Assembly (NCBI GenBank): GCA_002440975.1
Contig: DJWN01000135.1
Location: 1-7,162 of the forward strand
Reading direction: 5' to 3'
Source of the DNA: Bacteroidales bacterium UBA6229
GTDB lineage: Bacteria; Bacteroidota; Bacteroidia; Bacteroidales; F082
DNA length: 7,162 nt
Below the pieces are notes generated by a model. The model saw only the letters and a list, made by a program, of their open reading frames with translations. It was not told where the DNA came from and did not search any database. The position numbers and the translations under genes are program-made. Shown piece after piece: positions 1 through 5,186 of the stretch; position 1 is the first letter of the stretch; each line of letters opens with the position of its first letter.

Positions 1-191
1 GCATCACCATGCCACCCGTGAACAGCCTGGTCGCCGGGTTTGATGTTGGATATTTTGACCGCTATGATTGTAAAATCTTTTGAGAAATGTTCGATAAGCA
101 GTTCGGCAAAAGTCGTCTTACCTACAAATCTGCCTGTGCCACCCACCAAAAAAAGCGAAGGTAACTGAGGAAGGGCGTGGTGTTGATTCAT
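1..191 (-). CDS. P-loop NTPase, MobB-like, N-terminal fragment (3' end outside window)
   Basis: Only the first 63 codons are present; the gene starts at the ATG complementary to 189-191 and leaves the window at base 1. The protein begins MNQHHALPQLPSLFLVGGTG and continues into a P-loop, TGRFVGKTT, at about residues 19-27, preceded by a hydrophobic beta-strand (SLFLVGG). A second strand, FTIIAVKIS, follows about 15 residues after the P-loop. A P-loop followed by an AVKIS-type strand and then a His-containing stretch (VHGWHGDA) recalls MobB-like GTP-binding proteins of molybdopterin-guanine dinucleotide synthesis and related small P-loop proteins. The Walker A motif has Thr where the first Gly of GxxxxGKT would be, a variation also seen in MobB-like P-loops. 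It lies 35 nt downstream of the TPR gene on the same strand and is probably cotranscribed. The P-loop assignment is firm, but the MobB relation is only a resemblance because most of the protein is missing. Confidence 0.72.
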   Translation of the reverse strand, partial: MNQHHALPQLPSLFLVGGTGRFVGKTTFAELLIEHFSKDFTIIAVKISNIKPGDQAVHGWHGD

Positions 192-226
192 GGTGATTAA
201 AATTAAGTTATTGCTGGTTTTTATTC

Positions 227-1102
227 CTATCTATAAGTTTCCGTGGCATGTATTGCCCGAAGTTCGGGGGTTAATACAAAGGCTGTATTTCGATCACGAT
301 GAAAACCCACCATGTCGTCAAGCTTGCTGTTTACATACGCTCGCTCGTAATAAGCCTGTCCATAGGCTGCATCCATGCTGATGGCGCAGCTTAAAAGCCG
401 GTGTGCTTCAAGCAGATGATAGCGGCTGACATCAGGATTGTTTTGGTAGAATAATTTCGCCTGGGCAAGTAAATAGTTGGGCAGTTTATTTGGGTCTATA
501 ATAGGTTTTAAAAAGGATAAAGCTTCGGTATATTGTGCGTTTTTAAAGTACAAATTAAACAAGGCATAGGCCGCTTTGTGGTAATTTTCGCACTTACGCA
601 AGCTCGTAGTGTAAGCTTCAATAGCGGCCTGACGCAGGTTTAGCCTGAGGCAGGCATTGCCCAGATTATAATAAAGAACATGGCTATCCAGTCCTTTTGC
701 AATAGCTGTCTGAAAGTGATAAACCGCTTTATTGAAATTTTTCAGGTTGTAGTACGCAATCCCCATTTGGACGTTAGCGGAAGCCATGTCAGGGTTCAGG
801 TACAAGGCTTTTTCAAGTTGTATCAGGGCTTCTTCGTTGTATTTGAGTTTAATAAGGGCCAAACCTAAGGTATACCATCCAATTTCAGCAGCAGGATAAA
901 GGGTGATCATATCCTCAGCTGACTTTTTAAGACCAACCCAGTTTTGTTCGTTTTCAAGGATTCGGAGAGTTGATTTCAGCCGGAAATATCCATCCCCTCC
1001 TGGTTGCAATCGGTTGATTTTGTGTTTTTTATTGCCAGCATTCATAGTTATGCAAATAGTTAATGGGGCTAACGCACTTTTTGATGTGAAGATTCCTTTC
1101 AT
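227..1102 (-). CDS. Tetratricopeptide (TPR) repeat protein
   Basis: A 291-residue protein made largely of TPR helical hairpins, which usually form a protein-binding scaffold. Repeats are visible at about residues 74-105 (W-YTLG-AL-KL-Y-EAL-LEKAL-LNPD), 107-139 (MGIAYYNLKNFNKAVYHFQTAI) and 142-174 (YYNLGNACLRLNLRQAAIEAY). A more degenerate repeat lies at 176-205, and a last one at about 246-280. No signal peptide or convincing membrane segment is seen, so a cytoplasmic location is likely. The start is uncertain. The first ATG at 1102 is preceded by a purine-rich AGGGTGAG two bases upstream and lies about 25 nt from the predicted transcription start. A second Met at residue 20 (position 1045) begins the more ordinary-looking sequence MNAGNKKHKI and could be the real start. 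The partner protein is unknown. The gene heads a small unit with the P-loop gene downstream. Confidence 0.85.
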   Translation of the reverse strand: MKGIFTSKSALAPLTICITMNAGNKKHKINRLQPGGDGYFRLKSTLRILENEQNWVGLKKSAEDMITLYPAAEIGWYTLGLALIKLKYNEEALIQLEKALYLNPDMASANVQMGIAYYNLKNFNKAVYHFQTAIAKGLDSHVLYYNLGNACLRLNLRQAAIEAYTTSLRKCENYHKAAYALFNLYFKNAQYTEALSFLKPIIDPNKLPNYLLAQAKLFYQNNPDVSRYHLLEAHRLLSCAISMDAAYGQAYYERAYVNSKLDDMVGFHRDRNTAFVLTPELRAIHATETYR

Positions 1103-1133
1103 GTCTCACCCTGAGCCACTTGGTGAGTTGAAG

Positions 1134-1165
1134 CAAAAGTACAAATAAAAAACTGTTACAACCAA
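1134..1165 (-). promoter_or_regulatory. Bacteroidota-type promoter before the TPR gene
   Basis: On the minus strand TACTTTTG (1141 down to 1134) is an exact match to the Bacteroidota -7 element TAnnTTTG. TTG triplets lie upstream at 1165-1163 (21-nt spacer) and 1161-1159 (17-nt spacer); either can serve as the -33 element. Transcription would begin near 1127, about 25 nt before the first ATG of the TPR gene. The site lies in the 79-nt gap after the ABC permease, so the TPR gene can be expressed independently of the sigma operon upstream. It is a sequence match only. Confidence 0.55.
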
Positions 1166-1181
1166 GAGGTTTTCAGGCAGG

Positions 1182-2009
1182 TTATTTGAGGTCGCGTCGT
1201 TTGAGAATTGAGATAACCGACCACAAATAAATAACCAGCAAGCCCAGAGCTATGGCTAGCGTTTTGAAAGGGATGTAGTCCTGAATCTCCATAAAAACAT
1301 ATCTGCCAAAAGGTACTGTGATCAGGTTATTAAGCGATTGTACCGGGAAAAAGGCTACCAGCTCACTCCAGAAGGTATCGCGAAAATAAGGCGCATTGGT
1401 TAATATGGCACTCAGAATGGGTTCAAACATCATCGAGTAAAGAAACAACAAAACGATTACAAAACCGGCTTTTTTAATCACCAGCGCCAACAAAAAGGCT
1501 AATGAACAGTAAACTACGATATCCAGAAAGTAAGCAAATAAAAACTCCAGTTCATCAAAAATAAACCTTGATTCCCATACATGGGAGTAAATACTTCCAG
1601 TGATTAAACCATTGATAAACAGAAACAAGGTACTTATCGAGGCCAGTAAAGCAATAAACATCAGTTTACTGAGCAGATAGCTTTTTTTACTGATTCCATC
1701 GATGATGTTTTGCCTGAGCGTGTTGTAGGTCACGTCGTTGTTTACAGAAATAATAACAATGAAGGCTAAAAATATTTTGGCATAACTCCCCAGATAAGTC
1801 ATGTTTTGCCAGATATCCGGAAAATCGTAAATGGGCACAATAGTAGGATCGATACCGTTAAAATCTGCCCCCTGGCTTTTTAGCCATTCAAGAAAAAACA
1901 CTCCCCCTGAAGCTATTACGGTTAAGGCAAAAAGGTACATGCCCAATAAAATCCAGAATACGCGGTAATTTTTAATTTTTAGCCACTCGAGTTTTATTGC
2001 GTCAATCAT
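1182..2009 (-). CDS. ABC-2-type transporter permease
   Basis: A 275-residue integral membrane protein, the partner of the ATPase encoded immediately upstream. Six hydrophobic segments are visible at about residues 17-41, 77-90, 112-138, 155-178, 181-204 and 249-269. The cytoplasmic stretch after the second segment, NDVTYNTLRQNIIDGISKKS (91-110), is the Arg- and Gly-containing motif typical of ABC-2 permeases that pair with BcrA/NatA-like ATPases. The C-terminus ends in a basic KRRDLK tail. The start MIDAIKLEWLKIKN, a short amphipathic helix leading into segment 1, is usual for the family and overlaps the ATPase stop by 8 nt, so translation is probably coupled. The substrate cannot be read from the sequence; family members handle peptide antibiotics, sodium or lipids. 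It is the last gene of the sigma-factor operon. Confidence 0.88.
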   Translation of the reverse strand: MIDAIKLEWLKIKNYRVFWILLGMYLFALTVIASGGVFFLEWLKSQGADFNGIDPTIVPIYDFPDIWQNMTYLGSYAKIFLAFIVIISVNNDVTYNTLRQNIIDGISKKSYLLSKLMFIALLASISTLFLFINGLITGSIYSHVWESRFIFDELEFLFAYFLDIVVYCSLAFLLALVIKKAGFVIVLLFLYSMMFEPILSAILTNAPYFRDTFWSELVAFFPVQSLNNLITVPFGRYVFMEIQDYIPFKTLAIALGLLVIYLWSVISILKRRDLK

Positions 2010-2901
2010 GGTCTTTCAGGATTTTAAGGAATTCTTTTTCAAGGGTATTCGTATGGGTAATGAGCCGTTTGAGCACGACTCCTTCGGCGAAACAGTGGCT
2101 GTTTATTTCGGAGGCAGTAAAGCCGGGCTTGAGGGTAATTAGCAAGCTGTTGTCAACGGTTTCTAATGCTTCTGTTCCGGGGAAATCATACATGAGGTTT
2201 TTAAGATGCTCATGGTCGTAATCAGCTGAAACTTCTACTTTATTCAATTCTTCGAGGGTGTCTTTAACTTTTCCTTCGTGAATTTTTTTCCCGTGCCGCA
2301 ACACACAAAAATGGGTACATACTTTTTGTACTTCATCGAGCAAATGACTGGCCATGATGATGGTTTTACCTTGTCTGGCCACATTTACAATAAGGTCTCT
2401 CACTTCGGCAATGCCTTCCGGGTCAAGGCCGTTGGTTGGCTCATCCAGAATCAGAACCGGAGGATTAGAGAGCAGAGCCGCTGCGATGCTCAGGCGCTGT
2501 TTCATGCCCAGACTATAGGTTTTAAATTTATCGTTCCTGCGCTCATACAGGTTTACCTGTTTCAACACTTCATCGATGGGCGCAGGGTCACATTTTTTTA
2601 TATGGGCAGTAATCTTCAGGTTTTGAACGGCAGTGAGGTAAGGATAAAAACTGGGTGATTCCAGGATAGCTCCAATTTTTTTTCGGGCTTCTTCGTTGGA
2701 TGTGTTTGAAAACCAATGATAATCTCCACTAGTGGGGGCAACAACATCGAGAATCATGCCCAATGTCGTGGTTTTTCCGCTTCCGTTTGGCCCTAAAATA
2801 CCAAAAATCTGACCCTGCTCTATTGAGAGCGACAGGTTATTAACAGCTGTAATGCGCCCAAACTTCTTTGTCAGGTTATTGATGGTGAGGGTTCTGGCCA
2901 C
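2002..2901 (-). CDS. ABC transporter ATP-binding protein (BcrA/NatA-like)
   Basis: A 299-residue cytoplasmic ATPase that would power the permease encoded next to it. All core motifs are intact: Walker A GPNGSGKTT (37-45), signature YSLGMKQRL (129-137), Walker B VLILDEP (149-155), D-loop GLD (158-160) and the switch His at 186 in MASHLLDE. The Q-loop region reads AILESPSFYPYLT, with Glu where many ABC ATPases have Gln. To my knowledge this is a recurrent variant in the bacitracin-type (BcrA) group, so it is not evidence of inactivity. About 80 residues beyond the nucleotide-binding domain form the C-terminal accessory region usual for this subfamily. The start is secure: beta-strand 1 (LTINNLTKKFG) begins at residue 5 and the next Met is at residue 49. 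The gene therefore truly overlaps the preceding DUF4252 gene by 26 nt and the following permease by 8 nt. The transported substrate is unknown. Confidence 0.95.
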   Translation of the reverse strand: MARTLTINNLTKKFGRITAVNNLSLSIEQGQIFGILGPNGSGKTTTLGMILDVVAPTSGDYHWFSNTSNEEARKKIGAILESPSFYPYLTAVQNLKITAHIKKCDPAPIDEVLKQVNLYERRNDKFKTYSLGMKQRLSIAAALLSNPPVLILDEPTNGLDPEGIAEVRDLIVNVARQGKTIIMASHLLDEVQKVCTHFCVLRHGKKIHEGKVKDTLEELNKVEVSADYDHEHLKNLMYDFPGTEALETVDNSLLITLKPGFTASEINSHCFAEGVVLKRLITHTNTLEKEFLKILKDHD

Positions 2902-3397
2902 GTTTATTATTGTTTAGTTGAAAGATATTGAGCAGGTCGCCTTCCTGAAACTTTTCAAATAATTCAGGAATTTTATTCCATCCTATGGCTCCTTTCAGGT
3001 AAAAGGCCTGTGGTTGATTGTCCTGTTGGTACACCCCGATAAATGTGCCAGTGGTACTTTCTTCGAGGCCGTAAAGTAGAAACAGGTTGCTGCCACCGTA
3101 CATGGCCATATATTCTTCAAAACCGGTCTCTTGATACGCTTTAATCATCTGTAAATAAGATTTGTCAGCGCCGGCGGTGGAATCGAGGCTGTAGATGACC
3201 AGTTTCTCGATGTTGTTTACCACATCATAAAATTCATGGTTTTCGGAGAGGTCAAGCATGCGCAACGTACTGGGATATAGGCAGTAAGTACGCGTTTTTA
3301 CACTGTCGGTGTATTGGCTTATTATTTCTTGCTGTGCCCAAAGGGGCTGTAACAGCCCCATCAGGAACAACAAAATGAGCATTTTACTTTTTGTCAT
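2876..3397 (-). CDS. Secreted DUF4252-like protein, divergent second copy
   Basis: A 173-residue protein with an N-terminal signal peptide (MTKSKMLILLFLMGLLQPLW, then AQQ; likely signal peptidase I cleavage after Ala21) and no lipobox Cys, so it is predicted to be periplasmic or exported. The body resembles the DUF4252 protein encoded just upstream. A hydrophobic strand with Ile-Glu-Lys-Leu (IEKLVIYSLDS) aligns with LKGLKMVMADS. The segment GFEEYMAMYGGSNLFLLYGLEE aligns with GYAELMTVADPDQSMLFSIKE, and the end IPELFEKFQEGDLLNIFQL with ISRIARDMKVQGLEDLGRM. It therefore looks like an old tandem duplicate that has diverged strongly. DUF4252 has no established function. Met6 (position 3382) would avoid the 14-nt overlap with the upstream gene but would lose the basic residues of the signal peptide, so Met1 is preferred. 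Its last 26 nt overlap the start of the ABC ATPase gene. Confidence 0.78.
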   Translation of the reverse strand: MTKSKMLILLFLMGLLQPLWAQQEIISQYTDSVKTRTYCLYPSTLRMLDLSENHEFYDVVNNIEKLVIYSLDSTAGADKSYLQMIKAYQETGFEEYMAMYGGSNLFLLYGLEESTTGTFIGVYQQDNQPQAFYLKGAIGWNKIPELFEKFQEGDLLNIFQLNNNKRGQNPHHQ

Positions 3398-3908
3398 GGT
3401 GCATTCTGCCTAAATCTTCAAGACCCTGAACTTTCATGTCGCGTGCAATGCGTGAAATGTTTTTGAGGTCAATTTCTCCGTAAAGGCTCAAAAGTACGAA
3501 TTTATTTCCACCTCCGACTACCATAACCAGTTCTTCGATGATGCCGTTGTTTTCCTTTATCGAGAAGAGCATGCTTTGGTCGGGATCAGCTACAGTCATC
3601 AGCTCAGCATATCCAGCCTTATTCACATCGGCAGTGGCTTTTTTGTACAGTGCTTTGGCATCGGCAATGCTGTCGGCCATTACCATTTTTAAGCCTTTTA
3701 GCTTGCTTACTGCTTCCAGAAATTCCTGCTCGGCTTCTGTTCCTGCTTCCATTTCGGTGAACATCGAAAACATCTTGCTGCTTACTGATACTTTGGTAAA
3801 GGCATCGTTGTCGGCATATTTGTTAAAATATGAAGTAATGACTTCGCCCTGAGCGAATACACCAGCCGATAAAAAGGCCAGTACGATAAAAAAGATTCCT
3901 TTTTTCAT
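3384..3908 (-). CDS. Secreted DUF4252 domain-containing protein
   Basis: A 174-residue protein with a clear signal peptide (MKKGIFFIVLAFLSAGVFA, cleavage after Ala19 before QGEV). The rest has the features I associate with DUF4252 proteins of Bacteroidota. The mature start is FNKYADNDAFTKVSVSSKMF, followed by a Lys/Leu-rich strand LKGLKMVMADS and GYAELMTVAD. A Glu-rich strand pair (IKENNGIIEELVMVVGGGNK) then leads to a terminal LYGEIDLKNISRIARDM segment. There is no lipobox Cys, so it should be free in the periplasm or exported rather than a lipoprotein. It starts 12 nt after the anti-sigma stop and overlaps the second DUF4252 gene by 14 nt. DUF4252 genes commonly accompany ECF sigma/anti-sigma pairs in this phylum (general knowledge), which fits this context. 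The molecular role is unknown; an envelope-stress sensor or effector is a guess from position. Confidence 0.88.
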   Translation of the reverse strand: MKKGIFFIVLAFLSAGVFAQGEVITSYFNKYADNDAFTKVSVSSKMFSMFTEMEAGTEAEQEFLEAVSKLKGLKMVMADSIADAKALYKKATADVNKAGYAELMTVADPDQSMLFSIKENNGIIEELVMVVGGGNKFVLLSLYGEIDLKNISRIARDMKVQGLEDLGRMHHDKK

Positions 3909-3920
3909 GTGATTTTAGTT

Positions 3921-4367
3921 TTAATAAATATTTGAATTGCTTTTATTAGTAATTATTTCTTTTGGTTTATTTATCTGATTTAACTGATAGGCGCTCAGGT
4001 CTTTCCCTTCGTTTAACCCTGATGATACCATGAGGAGGGCATTGCGGGTTAGCTCAAGAGCTATTTCAGGATCGTGAACAGTATATTCGGAGGAGGATTG
4101 CTGCCGTTGCCACAAACCTGTACCCACAAGTAGCCCGATAACCAGTGAAGCGGCTATGGTGACATACCAATAGTAGATTCTTTTGCCTGGGTGCTGGAAC
4201 GAAATTTCCGAAACTTGTTGTTTCCGTCGATCAATGGCTTTAAAATAGTTGGCTTCAGCCGATGCTTCCTGAACTGTTCCCAACTGTTCTTTAAGCAGTC
4301 TTTCTTCTGCTGTTGAGGTCTCGGCTCGCCAGTATTTTTCCAGAAGTAATTTAGTTCGCGAGTCCAT
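3921..4367 (-). CDS. Probable anti-sigma factor, single-pass membrane protein
   Basis: A 148-residue protein encoded directly after the ECF sigma factor, overlapping it by 17 nt. The N-terminal part, about 60 residues, is predicted cytoplasmic. It begins with LLLEKYWRAETSTAEERLLK (7-26), a short helix pattern also found at the N-terminus of FecR-like and other Bacteroidota anti-sigma proteins. One transmembrane helix follows at about 65-86 (YYWYVTIAASLVIGLLVGTG, then LW). The outer part is short, about 60 residues, and contains DPEIALELTRNALLMVSSGL followed by an Asn-rich tail, with no recognisable FecR domain. No zinc-binding HxxxCxxC motif is present, so it is not a ZAS-type anti-sigma factor. 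The role of holding the sigma factor at the membrane is inferred from gene order, size and topology. The start is fixed by sequence pattern, since no other nearby Met retains the conserved helix. Confidence 0.75.
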   Translation of the reverse strand: MDSRTKLLLEKYWRAETSTAEERLLKEQLGTVQEASAEANYFKAIDRRKQQVSEISFQHPGKRIYYWYVTIAASLVIGLLVGTGLWQRQQSSSEYTVHDPEIALELTRNALLMVSSGLNEGKDLSAYQLNQINKPKEIITNKSNSNIY

Positions 4368-4860
4368 AAGTGTCTAGTTTATTGATGAGTTCTTTTATTT
4401 TTTCTCTTGTTCTGAAAAGCGAAATTTTAACTTCGCCCAGGGTGAGAGATAAAATATCTGCAATTTCCTGATAGGCGAGTTCCTCAACTTCACGCAGGTG
4501 AAATATTTCCCGATGTTTTGCCGGTAGGGTGTCAATAATTTTGTTGAGCCATACCTCTCTGTCTTTAAATAACAACTCCTGGTCGGCAGAATTGATGTCG
4601 GCCTGATCGCTTTTTTCAACTTGTAACAAATTGTACCTGTTTACTTTTACCCAATCGTAGCATTGGTTGCGTGTGATGCGCATAGCCCAGGATTCGGGAT
4701 TGTCGATGGTTGAAATCATTTGTCGCTTTTTCCAGATTTTAATTAAACATTCCTGCACTACATCATGCGCATTGTCGGGCGATTTAAGTATCGACAAAGC
4801 GTAACGGTACATTTTATCGCGTACCGGCATGATTCGTGTATCAAATAATTCTTTTGACAT
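4351..4860 (-). CDS. ECF-family RNA polymerase sigma factor
   Basis: A 169-residue sigma-70 family protein of ECF size and layout. Region sigma-2 covers about residues 10-75, with core-binding helix DVVQECLIKIWKKR (33-46) and -10-recognition segment NPESWAMRITRNQCYDWVK (54-72). A short linker follows. Region sigma-4 covers about 112-160 (LPAKHREIFHLREVEELAYQ, then EIADILSLTLGEVKISLFR), with the helix-turn-helix that reads the -35 element. Sigma-3 is absent, as expected for ECF factors. It is the first gene of a minus-strand operon and overlaps the anti-sigma gene by 17 nt. A sigma-E-like promoter ends 7 nt before its ATG, so it probably drives its own transcription. Met11 (position 4830) is an alternative start that would leave a roughly 30-nt leader, but residues 1-10 resemble the usual ECF N-terminus. 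Confidence 0.93.
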   Translation of the reverse strand: MSKELFDTRIMPVRDKMYRYALSILKSPDNAHDVVQECLIKIWKKRQMISTIDNPESWAMRITRNQCYDWVKVNRYNLLQVEKSDQADINSADQELLFKDREVWLNKIIDTLPAKHREIFHLREVEELAYQEIADILSLTLGEVKISLFRTREKIKELINKLDTYGLAN

Positions 4861-4867
4861 TTCGGTT

Positions 4868-4895
4868 GAAGACGATAGCTAGTGGTAAAAGTTAC
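4868..4895 (-). promoter_or_regulatory. ECF (sigma-E-like) promoter of the sigma operon
   Basis: On the minus strand GTAACTT (4895-4889) is followed by a 15-nt spacer and GTCTTC (4873-4868). This closely matches the sigma-E/ECF pattern of an AAC-containing -35 box and a GTC-containing -10 box (E. coli sigma-E is roughly GGAACTT, 15-16 nt, GTCTAA). An A-tract upstream (4905-4914) resembles an UP element. The start codon lies only 7 nt after the -10 box, so the transcript would have almost no leader. Its position suggests autoregulation by the encoded sigma factor. This is pattern matching without experimental support. Confidence 0.65.
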
Positions 4896-4968
4896 AAAAT
4901 TGATCTTTTTTTTGAAACAGTCGAAATCTGCGCTCATGCATCTTTTTTGATTGTTTTATTGTCAATGG

Positions 4969-4994
4969 GACATGTCGACGTAAGAAGCCATGGC
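4969..4994. repeat. Pair of short palindromes in the divergent region
   Basis: GACATGTC (4969-4976) and GCCATGGC (4987-4994) are each perfect 8-bp palindromes with CATG at the centre. Their starts are 18 bp apart. ACATG (4970-4974) also pairs with CATGT (4994-4998). They could be operator half-sites for a regulator acting on either flanking gene, or chance; no known binding motif is recognised. Confidence 0.25.
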
Positions 4995-4997
4995 ATG

Positions 4998-5024
4998 TTT
5001 GAAGTGTATTTTTGTTTAGTTTTG
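4998..5024 (+). promoter_or_regulatory. Possible promoter for the PKD-protein gene
   Basis: TAGTTTTG at 5017-5024 matches the Bacteroidota -7 consensus TAnnTTTG exactly. TTTG at 4998-5001 could be the -33 element, but the 15-nt spacer is shorter than the usual 17-23 nt. Transcription would begin near 5031 and give a leader of about 155 nt. A second weaker candidate, TACTGTTTG at 5057-5065, has one extra base. Neither is strong. Confidence 0.3.
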
Positions 5025-5186
5025 CCGCTTTAACAATTAATTAACAGCCAATTGTATACTGTTTGCGTTTCTTCGCTAAAAAAAGACTGAAAATAATTGT
5101 CAGGATTTTGTTTTTAAACGACCAATGTAATAAGGTGTAAATAAAATCTGAGATTTCAATTTGATAACAACTATAAAAATTAATAC

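Larger units (their letters stand above)
1182..4860 (-). other. Predicted six-gene operon: ECF sigma, anti-sigma, two DUF4252, ABC ATPase, permease
   Basis: Six minus-strand genes follow each other with junctions of -17, +12, -14, -26 and -8 nt, where a minus sign is an overlap. No internal promoter or terminator is recognised. The order sigma factor, membrane anti-sigma protein, two exported proteins and an ABC exporter pair suggests one regulon unit that senses and answers an envelope condition. The single transcript is a strong inference from spacing; the stress-response role is a weaker inference from the families. Confidence 0.75.
4861..5186. other. Divergent intergenic region, 326 bp, AT-rich
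   Basis: This stretch separates the minus-strand sigma operon from the plus-strand PKD-protein gene and contains no credible gene. The left end carries the sigma-E-like promoter of the operon. The middle (4969-4994) has two 8-bp palindromes. To their right, 5017-5024 matches a Bacteroidota -7 element pointing toward the PKD gene. The last 130 bp are very AT-rich with no hairpin-plus-T-run that I can recognise as a terminator. The region just before the PKD ATG (CTATAAAAATTAATAC) is A-rich without a Shine-Dalgarno sequence, as is common in Bacteroidota. Confidence 0.7.

Noticed and set aside
1134..1156. Second ECF-type promoter before the TPR gene (GTAACAG at about 1158-1152)
   Set aside because: The -35-like GTAAC is present but no GTC-type -10 box stands at the right distance; the TAnnTTTG promoter explains the region better.
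1153..1180. Rho-independent terminator after the ABC permease
   Set aside because: Only a 4-bp stem (AACC/GGTT, loop TCTT) and a loose 3-bp outer pair precede the T-run, too weak to call a terminator.
2278..2658. Plus-strand 126-codon frame
   Set aside because: It lies opposite the ABC ATPase core, whose motifs are intact; the product has no recognisable features.
4836..5033. Plus-strand 65-codon frame across the sigma start and intergenic region
   Set aside because: It starts inside the opposite-strand sigma gene, runs through the predicted promoter and encodes a low-complexity hydrophobic product with no start-site support.
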